From the NCBI GenBank assembly GCA_018825305.1, contig JAHJEO010000016.1, positions 186,001 to 250,000 of the forward strand: DNA of 64,000 nucleotides. The letters run 5' to 3'. The DNA is from Gammaproteobacteria bacterium (GTDB lineage Bacteria; Pseudomonadota; Gammaproteobacteria; Burkholderiales; Rhodocyclaceae). A program made the position numbers and the translations under genes. Below the pieces are notes generated by a model. The model saw only the letters and a list, made by a program, of their open reading frames with translations. It made no database searches and was not told the DNA's origin. Below are positions 42,462 to 51,043 of the stretch, in pieces. How positions within the stretch are numbered: the first letter of the stretch is position 1; the number at the start of each line of letters is the position of its first letter.

Positions 42462-43808
42462 CTATGCGAGGAAGGAGTGGCCGAGCCCGAACAGGGCGCA
42501 GACGCCGATGACCCGCATGATGTCGGCCTTGTACTTCCACAGCGCAACGAAGGAGGCGATGGCGATGACCACCGGCAGCCAGTCGAATGGCCCGGTGAAG
42601 GGCGCCGCTTCGGTGGCCCTGGGCCAGAAGGTATGCCAGGCGAAGAAGGTGGCGAGGTTGATGATCACGCCGACCACGGCGGCCGTGATCGCGGTGAGCG
42701 GGGCGGTGAACTTCAATTCGCCGCGCGTGGCCTCGACCAGCGGGCCACCGGCGATGATGAACCAGAAACTGGGCAGGAAGGTGAAGAAGGTTGCCACCGT
42801 CGCGCCGGCGAGGCCCGCTCCGACGGGGTTGGCGAATATCGCCTTGGTCACGCCGCCGACATAGCCGACCCAGGTGACGATCATGATCAGTGGTCCCGGC
42901 GTGGTTTCGCCCAGCGCCAGGCCGTCCATCATCTGCGGGCCGCTGAGCCAGCCGAAGTGCTCGACCGCGCCCTGATAGACATAGGGCAGCACGGCGTAGG
43001 CGCCGCCGATGGTGAGGAAGGCCGCCTTGGTGAAGAACTCGCCCATGTCGAACAGCGTGCCGCTGCCCGTCAGCGCCAACAGCGCGGCGCCGCCGATGGC
43101 GAGGAAGACCAGCGTGGTCAGCGCCAGCCTGACCCAGGAAAACCTGGCATGCGGCGGCGGCGGCGTGTCGTCGTCGATCAGTGCCGGGCCGTACTGCTTG
43201 TGGCTGGCACCGTGGCCGCCGCCGGCCTTGAACTTGGCCGGCATCAGCTTGCCTCCGATGGCGCCGAGGATGGCCGCCGCCAGCACGATCCAGGGGAAGT
43301 CGATCTTGAAGAAGAAGATGCCGACGAAGGCCAGCGCGGCGATGCCGAACAGCAGTTCGTTCTTGATCGCCCGCGAGCCGATGCGCCACGCGGCGAACAG
43401 CACCACGGCGACCACCGCCGGCTTGATGCCGTAGAAGATTCCGGCTACCTGCGGCACGTCGCCCCAGGCCAGGTAGATGCCCGCCAGCGCAGAAAGCAGC
43501 ACGAAGGCCGGCAGGAAGAACAGGATGCCGGCGGTCAGCGCACCCTTGACGCCGTGCATCAGCCAGCTGATGTAGATGGCGAGCTGGATCGCCTCCGGCC
43601 CCGGCAGCAGCATGCAGTAGTTGAGCGCGTGCAGGTAGCGGTGCTCGGAGATCCAGCGGCGGCGCTCGACCAGTTCCTGGTGCATCATCGAAATCTGCCC
43701 GGCGGGGCCGCCGAAGCTGATGAAGCCGAGCTTGAGCCAGTACTTGAAGGCTTCGCCGAGCGTCGGCGCCGGTGGCGGCGTGGTGGGGATGGCGGCGTCA
43801 GGCATCAT
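42462..43808 (-). CDS. chrA: chromate transporter ChrA
   Basis: 448 residues, the long two-domain (CHR-CHR) form. Each half carries the family signature: KLGFISFGGPAGQISMMHQE with LNYCMLLPGPEAIQLAIYI, and KAAFLTIGGAYAVLPYVYQG with DGLALGETTPGPLIMIVTWVGY. A hydrophilic loop of about 50 residues links the halves. ChrA exports chromate from the cytoplasm, driven by the proton gradient. It overlaps the upstream chrB by 11 bp. Confidence 0.95.
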   Translation of the reverse strand: MMPDAAIPTTPPPAPTLGEAFKYWLKLGFISFGGPAGQISMMHQELVERRRWISEHRYLHALNYCMLLPGPEAIQLAIYISWLMHGVKGALTAGILFFLPAFVLLSALAGIYLAWGDVPQVAGIFYGIKPAVVAVVLFAAWRIGSRAIKNELLFGIAALAFVGIFFFKIDFPWIVLAAAILGAIGGKLMPAKFKAGGGHGASHKQYGPALIDDDTPPPPHARFSWVRLALTTLVFLAIGGAALLALTGSGTLFDMGEFFTKAAFLTIGGAYAVLPYVYQGAVEHFGWLSGPQMMDGLALGETTPGPLIMIVTWVGYVGGVTKAIFANPVGAGLAGATVATFFTFLPSFWFIIAGGPLVEATRGELKFTAPLTAITAAVVGVIINLATFFAWHTFWPRATEAAPFTGPFDWLPVVIAIASFVALWKYKADIMRVIGVCALFGLGHSFLA

Positions 43809-44745
43809 TGCCCTCCTGCTGGTAGTTTTTGTAGAGGCCGTCGAAGACGCGGCCGGCTGCGTCGAGCAGTTGATCGTCGTTTGGCGCTGCCGCGCGCAGG
43901 CCGGCCAGCACGGCCTCGATGCCTGCCGCTTCAGCCACCGCCGCCCCGCCCTCGTTCACCAGGTCCAGGCAATGCACGATGGCGCCGATGCGGGCGAGGG
44001 CGGGGTCGGCATCGAGGCCGAAGCTGGCCGCCAGCACTTCGAAGCTGACGCGTTCCGGTGCATTGCCGGTGGCGGCGATGTGGGTGAAGGCCGCGCCGTC
44101 GAAGTCGAAGCCGAGCGCGTCGGCCGGGCAGTCGGCGGGTGTGGCCAGCCAGAGGAACTTCGCCTCGCGGTCGATGAAGCGGCGGATCAGCCAGGCCGAT
44201 GCCATGCGATCGACCCAGAGCTGCTTGCGCGTGGCCCAGGTCCGCCCGCAAAAGTCGGCGCTGGCGAGACGGCGGATTTCGCCGCCGGCCGGGCGCGGTT
44301 CGCCCGGGGCCAGGCGCGCGGCGAGGTCATCCAGCGCCTGACGCGCCTGATCCTGCGCGGCGCCGGGGAAGTAGTCGGCGGCGGCCAGTTGGGTAAGTTC
44401 ACGCGTCAGCCGCCGCAGGGTCTTGTCGTCGGTCGTCGCCTCGTGGGTAGCCGCGATCAGCGCGCCGTACTCGGTGCCGCGGTCGAACAGCTGGCGGAAG
44501 CTTTCGTCCTGCGCGGCGTCGGCCGCGATGTGCAGCACCTCGGCGCTGCCGTCGGCTGCGCGCACTTCGTCGGCCAGCGCGCGCAGTGCCGCGCTCGTCG
44601 CCTCGCGCGCCGGCAACAGATAGACTCCGTCGCGCAAAGTGGCGGCGCCCAGTGCCTTGACGGCGCGCCACAGCCGCATGCGCGCGGCGGTGTTGCGCGA
44701 GGGCAGGGTAGTGACGAGGGTGAGCCATTCGACCAGCTGAAGCAT
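43798..44745 (-). CDS. chrB: ChrB-type chromate resistance regulator
   Basis: 315 residues. The N-terminal domain (about 1-150) begins WLTLVTTLPSRNTAARMRLWRAVKALGA, given as TLPSRNTAARMRLWRAVKAL. The C-terminal domain starts TWATRKQLWVDRMASAWLIRRFID (part WVDRMASAWLIRRFID) and contains FDFDGAAFTHIA and the Cys in IVHCLDLVNEGG. ChrB senses chromate and controls chrA in studied systems. A repeat copy encodes RLASADFC in the linker between the domains. An 18-bp palindrome covers its start codon. Confidence 0.9.
   Translation of the reverse strand: MLQLVEWLTLVTTLPSRNTAARMRLWRAVKALGAATLRDGVYLLPAREATSAALRALADEVRAADGSAEVLHIAADAAQDESFRQLFDRGTEYGALIAATHEATTDDKTLRRLTRELTQLAAADYFPGAAQDQARQALDDLAARLAPGEPRPAGGEIRRLASADFCGRTWATRKQLWVDRMASAWLIRRFIDREAKFLWLATPADCPADALGFDFDGAAFTHIAATGNAPERVSFEVLAASFGLDADPALARIGAIVHCLDLVNEGGAAVAEAAGIEAVLAGLRAAAPNDDQLLDAAGRVFDGLYKNYQQEGNDA
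44250..44274 (+). repeat. dispersed 25-bp repeat, copy 12 (inside chrB)
   Basis: AAAAGTCGGCGCTGGCGAGA then CGGCG. Antisense to chrB, in the interdomain linker. Confidence 0.9.
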
Positions 44746-44761
44746 GTAGAGTAATCTACAT
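44744..44761. promoter_or_regulatory. 18-bp palindrome, operator candidate for chrB/MFS
   Basis: ATGTAGAGTAATCTACAT: perfect 7-bp arms around GTAA. It includes the chrB start codon on the minus strand and ends 7 bp before the MFS start. The two genes are divergent with only 23 bp between them, so one bound regulator would block both. Confidence 0.7.
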
Positions 44762-44768
44762 CAATGTT

Positions 44769-45995
44769 ATGACTTCTACAACAGCCTCTGCGGCCAGCGA
44801 CCGTCGCCGCCTTTATGCCGCCGCCTTCCTGCGGGCACTGGCCACCGGCATGGCCGGCGTGCTGCTGGGGCTTTATATCGCCCGGCTGGGCCTGTCGGCG
44901 AGCTGGCTGGGGCTGGTGCTGAGCGTCGGCCTGATGGGCGCGACACTGTCGGTGGCGGTGGCGACCTGGTGGGGCGACCGGCTCGGGCGGCGGCGCGCAT
45001 TGCTCTGGCTGGCCGCCCTTTCCGCCGGCGGCGGGGTGGTGCTGGCGCTGGGCGCCGAGGGTTCGCGCGGCTGGCTGATCGTGGCGGCGGCGCTGCTGGG
45101 CATGGTCAACGGCATGGGCCGCGACCGCGGCGCGGCGCTGGTGCTGGAGCAGGCGATCATGCCGGCCACCACGGACGACGCCGGTCGCACCGCGGCCTTC
45201 GCCCGCTACAACCTGCTGATGGACATCGGCCATGCGCTCGGCGCCCTGGCCGGCGCCCTGCCCGCGTTGCTTCTGCTCACGACCGGCATGGACGAGCTGG
45301 CGGCCTATCGCGCCGCCTTCCTGGTTTATGCGGCGCTGCTGGCGGCGGGGCTGCCGCTCTATGCCGGATTGTCGGCGGCGGCCGAGGCGCCGCCGCGAAT
45401 CGAGCGCCTGGTGCTGTCGCCGCAAAGTCGCAAGGTGCTCGCCCGCATCTCGGCGCTGTTCGCCATCGACAGCATCGCCGGCGGCTTCATCGGTGCGGCG
45501 CTGATCTCATGGTTCTTCTTCGAGCGCTTCGGTACTTCGGCCGCGGTGATCGGCCTGCTGTTCTTCGGCGCGCGGCTGATGAACGCCGTTTCGCACCTCG
45601 GCGCGGCCTGGCTGGCGGCGCGCATCGGCCTGGTAAACACCATGGTGTTTACCCACATCCCGTCGAGCCTGCTGTTGCTCACCGTGCCGCTGGCGCCGAC
45701 TTTTTCCGTCGCGGCGATCCTGTTCCTGCTGCGCGAGGGCCTGGTCGAGATGGACGTGCCGACGCGCCAGTCGTATGTCATGGCGATGGTGCGGCCGGAG
45801 GAGCGCACCTTCGCTTCCGGCGTGACGCACCTGGTGCGCCTCGGCGGCTGGGCGGTGGCGCCGGCCTTCGCCGGCTGGCTGATGCAGGCGGTGGCGCTGG
45901 GTGCGCCGCTGGCCGTCGGCGCGGTGATGAAAATCGGCTACGACCTGGCGCTGTGGGCGTCGTTCAGGAAGCTCAAGCCGCCGGAGGAACGCTGA
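44769..45995 (+). CDS. major facilitator superfamily transporter
   Basis: 408 residues, twelve predicted membrane segments. The loop 2-3 motif GDRLGRRRALLWLAAL is the classical MFS signature. The substrate is unknown. Divergence from chrB with a shared palindrome suggests co-regulation with chromate resistance, for example sulfate/chromate or drug export, but that is inference. A repeat copy encodes TVPLAPTFSV in a periplasmic-side loop. Because the start is so close to the palindrome, the mRNA leader must be very short. Confidence 0.88.
   Translation: MTSTTASAASDRRRLYAAAFLRALATGMAGVLLGLYIARLGLSASWLGLVLSVGLMGATLSVAVATWWGDRLGRRRALLWLAALSAGGGVVLALGAEGSRGWLIVAAALLGMVNGMGRDRGAALVLEQAIMPATTDDAGRTAAFARYNLLMDIGHALGALAGALPALLLLTTGMDELAAYRAAFLVYAALLAAGLPLYAGLSAAAEAPPRIERLVLSPQSRKVLARISALFAIDSIAGGFIGAALISWFFFERFGTSAAVIGLLFFGARLMNAVSHLGAAWLAARIGLVNTMVFTHIPSSLLLLTVPLAPTFSVAAILFLLREGLVEMDVPTRQSYVMAMVRPEERTFASGVTHLVRLGGWAVAPAFAGWLMQAVALGAPLAVGAVMKIGYDLALWASFRKLKPPEER
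45682..45705 (-). repeat. dispersed 25-bp repeat, copy 13 (inside MFS gene)
   Basis: CCGTGCCGCTGGCGCCGACT then TTTT. The core carries the CTGG/CCAG variant seen also in copy 17. Confidence 0.8.
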
Positions 45996-46077
45996 CGCGT
46001 TCTTGTCGGTAGTGGTTGCGCATATCGCTTGCTCCGCGCATGATTCGCGCATCCCATCCTGTTGCTGCTGGACGCTC

Positions 46078-47325
46078 ATGCCGGACAATCCGCTCTCCGC
46101 CGTACCCGCTGCAATCGCCCGCTATTTCCGCCGGCTGGGCCACGGGCAGGTCGCCGCAGAGCCTGCCACGGATGACGGCGAGACGCGCTACCACCCCTGC
46201 CAGGGGCGGGCGGATCGCGTCGCCGCCGAACTCACCGGCCGCGCCCTGCCACCGGCGCTGCTAGATGCCTTTCAGCCGGCACCGCTCGGTCCCGGTTCGC
46301 CGCTGTTTGTCGGCCGCGAGGCTTATTTGCAGCGGCTGCAGAAAACCGTGGATGCCTGGCGCCAGCAGCGGCCGGAGCTGGTTGCGGTGGTCGGCCCGCC
46401 GGGCTGCGGTGTGACCTCACTGCTGCGGCAGATAGAAACGCTGCTGGAAGCCGGAGAGAGGGTTGACTATCACGCCCTCGACGGCCGCCCCGCGTCGGCG
46501 GTGGATGCGCTGGCCAGTTGTGCCGCGCTGTTCGACATCGCGACGGTGCCGGGCAGCGTCGAAGAGCTTGCCGCACGGATCAATGCCCTCGAGCCGCGCC
46601 TGATCGTGCTCGACAACGGCCATTTCCTCGCCTGTCGCATCATGGGGGCGAGCCAGGCGGTGCGCACTTTCGGGGCCCTGATGGTGGCGACCCAGGAGCG
46701 CCACCAGTGGGTGCTGGGCTGCAACGACGAAGCCTGGCGCCGACTTGGCTACGTCCATCGCGCCGACCGTTTCTTCGAAGAGGTGATCGAGCTGGCGCCG
46801 TTCGAGCGCGAAGGGCTCGGTGCGCTGCTCGCCGCGCGGCTGCGCTCGGCCGGCGTTGCGCTGGCGCTGCCGGAAGGCGAAGCGGCCGACCCCGCGGCGG
46901 CGGAAGACACCGATGCACCGGCTGCGGTTGGCCTCACCGACAGTCGCATCGCGACACTGCAGCAGTTGAGCCTGGGCCGACCGGCCCCCGCTTTCTTCCA
47001 CCTGCTGCGGGCGCTGGAAGTGCCGACCGACGCAACGGCCCTGATACTGCATCCATTCGTCCGCTTCGACTACGCGGCGCTCGACGCACTGGCGCGCATG
47101 GAAATGTTCACCCTGGCCGAGATCGCGGTGCATGGCGGCCTGACGGCGCCGGAGCATTGCAGCCTGCTGCACCTGGCGGACCATGACAGCCAGATGCTGC
47201 TGCAGCGCCTGTGCGCCATGGGCCTGCTGGAGCGCCCGGCGGGAGACACGCTGCGCTACCGGCTGGTGCCGGTGCACGTCGGGGCGGTCACCCAGCGCCT
47301 GCACAAGGCCAACTACCTTTACTGA
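46078..47325 (+). CDS. AAA-like ATP-binding protein with altered Walker A, linked to MscS
   Basis: 415 residues from MPDNPLSAVPAAIARYF. The fold looks like an ORC/STAND-type AAA ATPase: LFVGREAYLQRLQKTVDAW, a P-loop position reading GPPGCGVTS (residues 106-114) and a Walker-B-like LIVLDNGHFL. The invariant Lys of GxxGxGK[ST] is Val, so ATP hydrolysis is doubtful. A C-terminal winged-helix-like part follows (LARMEMFTLAEIAVHGGL). The MscS gene begins 10 bp downstream, suggesting that it regulates the channel. I do not know a named family. Confidence 0.7.
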   Translation: MPDNPLSAVPAAIARYFRRLGHGQVAAEPATDDGETRYHPCQGRADRVAAELTGRALPPALLDAFQPAPLGPGSPLFVGREAYLQRLQKTVDAWRQQRPELVAVVGPPGCGVTSLLRQIETLLEAGERVDYHALDGRPASAVDALASCAALFDIATVPGSVEELAARINALEPRLIVLDNGHFLACRIMGASQAVRTFGALMVATQERHQWVLGCNDEAWRRLGYVHRADRFFEEVIELAPFEREGLGALLAARLRSAGVALALPEGEAADPAAAEDTDAPAAVGLTDSRIATLQQLSLGRPAPAFFHLLRALEVPTDATALILHPFVRFDYAALDALARMEMFTLAEIAVHGGLTAPEHCSLLHLADHDSQMLLQRLCAMGLLERPAGDTLRYRLVPVHVGAVTQRLHKANYLY

Positions 47326-47335
47326 AAGGCTTGCC

Positions 47336-48136
47336 GTGGAACGCGACGCCATTGCCCAACTGATAGATCTGCTCTCGCTCGGCAAGCTGCTGCAGGCCGC
47401 CGGCATTCTGCTGGCCGTCTGGCTGCTGATCCACGCCATGCAGCTCGGTCTCAAGCAGCTCGCCCGCCGCTTCCCGCGCTACCGCCTGCAGTTCGCCCAG
47501 GGTTATCCGGCCCTGCGCGTGCTGGCCTGGTCGCTGGCGGTCGGCTACATCACGCTCGGCATCATCGCGCCGCCGGACAGCGTGATCTTCGCCGTGCTCG
47601 GCTCGATCGGCCTCGCCGTCGGCCTCGGCGCGCAGGACGGCATCCGCAACCTGCTGGCCGGCCTGATGATGATCTTCAACCCGCCTTTCCGCATCGGCGA
47701 CATGGTGCGCTTCGGCGGCTACTACGGCGAAGTGACGCGCATCGACCTCTCGGTGACCTGGCTGCGCACCTTCGACGACAACGCCGTGATGGTGCCGAAC
47801 TCCGAACTGCTGAAGAACGCCGTGGCCAATTCCAACAACGGCGAACTGGCCGAGATGGTGGAAATCCCGGTCGACCTGCCGCTGGGCGTTCCGGTCGCCC
47901 AGGCGCGAATGCTGGCCGAGGAGGCCGCGCGGGCCTCGCCCTACACCTTCCTGAAAAAGCCCGTCGTCGTCATCGTGCAGCCACGCCATGAATACGGCTT
48001 CCTGGTGCGGCTGACCATCAAGGCCTACGTCATCGACGTGCGCTTCGAGCGGCTGATGTCCGGCGACATCGCGGAGCGCTTCCTGCAGGCGCTCGACGGG
48101 GCGGGCATCATGCCGCAGCGCCCGGCACCGGCCTGA
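47336..48136 (+). CDS. small MscS-family mechanosensitive channel
   Basis: 266 residues from a GTG with AAGG upstream. Three membrane helices occupy about 1-110. The pore helix is GSIGLAVGLGAQDGIRNLLAGLMMIFNPPFRIGDMV (parts GLAVGLGAQDGIRNLLAG and FNPPFRIGDMV), with the Gly/Ala-packing pattern of MscS TM3. The cytosolic beta domain has RIDLSVTWLRTFDDNAVMVPNSEL (part DDNAVMVPNSEL). It releases solutes on hypo-osmotic shock, and is probably cotranscribed with the ATP-binding protein. Confidence 0.92.
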   Translation: MERDAIAQLIDLLSLGKLLQAAGILLAVWLLIHAMQLGLKQLARRFPRYRLQFAQGYPALRVLAWSLAVGYITLGIIAPPDSVIFAVLGSIGLAVGLGAQDGIRNLLAGLMMIFNPPFRIGDMVRFGGYYGEVTRIDLSVTWLRTFDDNAVMVPNSELLKNAVANSNNGELAEMVEIPVDLPLGVPVAQARMLAEEAARASPYTFLKKPVVVIVQPRHEYGFLVRLTIKAYVIDVRFERLMSGDIAERFLQALDGAGIMPQRPAPA

Positions 48137-48164
48137 AACGCCCGGCAAAGTGGTGTATATTAGA

Positions 48165-48180
48165 GAACGATTATCAATTC
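48165..48180. promoter_or_regulatory. possible Fur-like half-palindromic site
   Basis: GAACGATTATCAATTC partly resembles the ATTATCATT half of Fur boxes and lies 100 bp before the ferredoxin-reductase fusion gene. A TATATT just upstream could be a -10. The match is partial. Confidence 0.25.
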
Positions 48181-48281
48181 GCCACCACCGCTCTTAGCGG
48201 CGGGCGGCACTAGAAATTGAAGTCCGTGGCGATCGTGATGACTTTGGCGTTTTTCGCGACCCCGCTTCCCGAGGAGACACC

Positions 48282-49757
48282 ATGGCCCAATTGCTGACGG
48301 TATCGCGCGCCGCCCATCTGATTGGCGTTTCGCGTGGATCGCTGCAGGAGAAGATCGGCAGTGGTGACCTGCCGTCCTTCGATGGCATGGTTTCCACCGA
48401 GGACCTGACGCGCCTGTTTCCCGACATCCGCCTCGAGGACAGCGGCGCCTTCGAGCGCATCACCAAGATCCGCGAGGAGGCCTTCGGCAAGCGCGTCCGC
48501 GAGCGGGTGCTGCCGAACCAGGAAATCCTGGCCCAGCGCCTTGCTGCGCAGGGCGAGGAACTCGAGGATGTCCGCCGCCATCTCGCCCACTATCACGATC
48601 TCATCGAGGCCCTGCGTGAGCGCATCGATTTCATGGCGGGAGAGTCGCCCTCGGAGCAACTGCTCACCCTTGCCGATTTCGTCGACGATGGCCTGGCCAG
48701 CGTGCTCGGCAGCGAAGATCCGGTCGATACGGTGGCGGTGATGGACGACATGATGCGCGTGGTGGCGGCGCACGTCACCGTCAAGCCGTCCGGCCGCGAG
48801 TTCTTCGTCGAGGGCAACGAGACCGTGCTCAAGGCGGCGCTGCGCGCCGGCCTCGCGCCTTCCTACGGCTGCGGCAACGGCAATTGCGGCCTGTGCAAGG
48901 CGCGCGTGGTGTCGGGCAAGCTGCGCCAGATCCACCATACCGACTATCCGCTGTCGACGGTCGAGCGCGACCGGGGCTATGCCTTGCTCTGCTCGCACAC
49001 GCCGGTGTCGGACATCGTCATCGAAATGCTCGAGGCCAATTCGGCCGAGGACATTCCCGAGCAGCATGTCGTTGCCAAGGTGAAGAGCGCCACGCCGCTC
49101 GACACCGAGATCATGCTGCTGCACCTGCAGACGCCGCGCACCAACCGCCTGCGCTTCCTCGCCGGGCAGAGCGTGACGCTGGGGGTGACCGGCAGCAGCG
49201 GCGAGTTCCGCGCCGAGTATCCGGTCGGCTCCTGCCCCTGCGACGACAGGAACCTGCTGTTCCATGTGCGCCGGGACGCCGGTGACGAGTTCGCCTCGCG
49301 CCTGTTCGACGGCGCGGTGAAAAACGGCGACGCCGTGAGTGTCTGGGGGCCGTGGGGCGACTTCGTGCTGCGCAAGGACTCGACGCGGCCCATCGTCTTC
49401 GTCGCCTGCGACACCGGCTTCGCCCCGCTGAAGAGCCTGGTCGAGCACGCCCTGGCGATCGACGCCACCGACACCATGGTGATGGCGTGGGCGGCGACGC
49501 GGCCCGACGGGCACTACCTCGCCAACCAGTGCCGCGCCTGGGCCGAGGCCTTCGACCGCTTCCGCTACCTGCCGCTGCAGGCCGCCGACCCGGCCGCCGC
49601 AGGCGTCGCTGCCGTGCGGGGCGTTGTTGCCGAAGTGCCCAACCTTGCCGACTTCGACGTTTACGTCGCGGGCAGTGCCGCCTTCACCGACGCTGCCGTG
49701 AATGCGCTGCGCGCCGCCGGCGTCGCCGACTCCAATCTTTCCTCGATTGCCTACTGA
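48282..49757 (+). CDS. fusion: DNA-binding-like HTH, 2Fe-2S ferredoxin and FAD/NAD reductase
   Basis: 491 residues, GAGGAGA before the ATG. Residues 1-50 look like a MerR/excisionase-type HTH (LLTVSRAAHLIGVSRGSLQEKI), followed by a helical, possibly coiled, region to about 150. Residues 165-250 form a plant-type ferredoxin with C197, C202, C205 (YGCGNGNCGLCKARV) and a fourth Cys near 237 (ALLCSHTP). Residues 260-491 are a ferredoxin-NADP+ reductase-like module (RFLAGQSVTLGV, VFVACDTGFAPLKSLVEHAL). It could be a redox-responsive DNA-binding protein or an electron-transfer enzyme with a recruited N-terminal domain. The stop overlaps the moxR start. Confidence 0.8.
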   Translation: MAQLLTVSRAAHLIGVSRGSLQEKIGSGDLPSFDGMVSTEDLTRLFPDIRLEDSGAFERITKIREEAFGKRVRERVLPNQEILAQRLAAQGEELEDVRRHLAHYHDLIEALRERIDFMAGESPSEQLLTLADFVDDGLASVLGSEDPVDTVAVMDDMMRVVAAHVTVKPSGREFFVEGNETVLKAALRAGLAPSYGCGNGNCGLCKARVVSGKLRQIHHTDYPLSTVERDRGYALLCSHTPVSDIVIEMLEANSAEDIPEQHVVAKVKSATPLDTEIMLLHLQTPRTNRLRFLAGQSVTLGVTGSSGEFRAEYPVGSCPCDDRNLLFHVRRDAGDEFASRLFDGAVKNGDAVSVWGPWGDFVLRKDSTRPIVFVACDTGFAPLKSLVEHALAIDATDTMVMAWAATRPDGHYLANQCRAWAEAFDRFRYLPLQAADPAAAGVAAVRGVVAEVPNLADFDVYVAGSAAFTDAAVNALRAAGVADSNLSSIAY

Positions 49758-50809
49758 TGCGTCCAGCCCAGCTCTCCTTCGTCCTCGAACGTGAATTCCT
49801 CAGCACTGCCGAAGGCCACCACACCCCCGTCATGCTGTGGGGGCCGCCCGGTGTCGGCAAGTCGCAGATCGTCGCCCAGATCGCCGCGCGGCACGATGTA
49901 CCGGTCATCGACATCCGCCTGTCGCAGATGGAGCCGTCCGACCTGCGCGGCATCCCCTTCCGCGTCGGCGACGTGGTGCAGTGGGCGGTGCCGGCGCTGC
50001 TGCCCGATGAGCAACGCCACGGCGAGCGCGGTGTGCTGTTCCTCGACGAAATCACCTCGGCGCCGCCGGCCGTCTCCGCCGCCGCCTACCAGCTGATCCT
50101 CGACCGGCGGCTGGGCGAATACCGCATCCCCGACGGCTGGGCCATCTTCGCCGCCGGCAACCGCCAGGGCGACCGCGGCGTCACCTACGCCATGCCGGCG
50201 CCGCTGGCCAACCGCTTCTCGCACTTCGAGGTCGATGTGAACCTCGACGACTGGGCCTTCTGGGCCTACGCCAACGGCATCGACGAGCGCCTCATCGGCT
50301 TCCTTCGCTTCAAGCCCGAGCTGATCTTCGACTTCGACCCGGCCAAGACGCTGGCGGGCGAGATGGCCTTTCCCAGCCCGCGCTCGTGGGAGTTCGCCCA
50401 CCGCGCGCTGCAGAAGTTCGGCGACCATCCCGAGATGTTGACGGGCGCACTGGCCGCCTGCGTCGGGCACGCCGCCGGCGTCGAGTGCGCCGCCTACATC
50501 GACAGCCTCGACCGCCTGCCCGACCTCGACGCCATCACCGAAGGCCGCGAAGCTGCGGTGCCGGCCGAGATCGACCTGCAGTATGCCGTCGCCGCGGCGC
50601 TGGCCGGCCGGGCCCTGCGCGCCAAGGGTAAGCCGGAGGCGCAGCAGGTCTGGGGCAACATCCTCGACTACGCCCAGCGTCTGCCGCTCAAGGAAATGGG
50701 CGTGATGCTGGTGTCCGACATGCACCGCGGCATCGGCTCGCCCCTGTTCGCAGTGCCACAATTCGCCGGGTGGGCCAATGCGGTGGCGGATGTGATGTTG
50801 TATGAGTGA
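49757..50809 (+). CDS. MoxR-family AAA+ ATPase
   Basis: 350 residues; TGATG overlap with the fusion gene. Walker A GPPGVGKSQ (29-37), Walker B VLFLDEITSAPPAVSAAAYQL and sensor FAAGNRQGDRG are intact. The C-terminal lid has FPSPRSWEFAHRAL. MoxR ATPases pair with VWA-domain proteins to remodel or load cofactors into targets. The matching VWA protein is at 52259, now separated by three inserted genes. Confidence 0.92.
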   Translation: MRPAQLSFVLEREFLSTAEGHHTPVMLWGPPGVGKSQIVAQIAARHDVPVIDIRLSQMEPSDLRGIPFRVGDVVQWAVPALLPDEQRHGERGVLFLDEITSAPPAVSAAAYQLILDRRLGEYRIPDGWAIFAAGNRQGDRGVTYAMPAPLANRFSHFEVDVNLDDWAFWAYANGIDERLIGFLRFKPELIFDFDPAKTLAGEMAFPSPRSWEFAHRALQKFGDHPEMLTGALAACVGHAAGVECAAYIDSLDRLPDLDAITEGREAAVPAEIDLQYAVAAALAGRALRAKGKPEAQQVWGNILDYAQRLPLKEMGVMLVSDMHRGIGSPLFAVPQFAGWANAVADVMLYE

Positions 50810-50854
50810 TGGGGTTCCGGCGAGCCATCCCGATACGATTAGAATGAATTCACC

Positions 50855-51043
50855 ATGGAAAAAGTCGTTTCCTGCTTCCCCCTGAAAGCGCAACCGCGCG
50901 ATACCGAGTACTGGCTTTCCCGCCCCGTCGAGGAGAGGCTGGCGGCGGTCGAACAACTTCGCCTGAACTGGCTTGCGGCAAACCCCGATGCTATCCAAGG
51001 ACTTCAAAGAGTTTGTCGCGTTGTTGAACGCACACGGGGCTAA
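50855..51043 (+). CDS. small partner of the nucleotidyltransferase (possible TA pair)
   Basis: 62 residues: DTEYWLSRPVEERLAAVEQL then GLQRVCRVVERTRG. The pattern YWLSxPxEERLxAxExLR with a final LQRV-RVVER is familiar from short proteins encoded just ahead of nucleotidyltransferase genes. It overlaps that gene by 56 bp. TAGAAT at 50840-50845, ten bases before the ATG, could be a -10, giving a nearly leaderless mRNA. Confidence 0.7.
   Translation: MEKVVSCFPLKAQPRDTEYWLSRPVEERLAAVEQLRLNWLAANPDAIQGLQRVCRVVERTRG

Noticed and set aside
40617-44048. 1,143-codon plus-strand open frame
   Set aside because: Crosses the diguanylate cyclase in another frame and then chrA antisense; the real genes have intact motifs.
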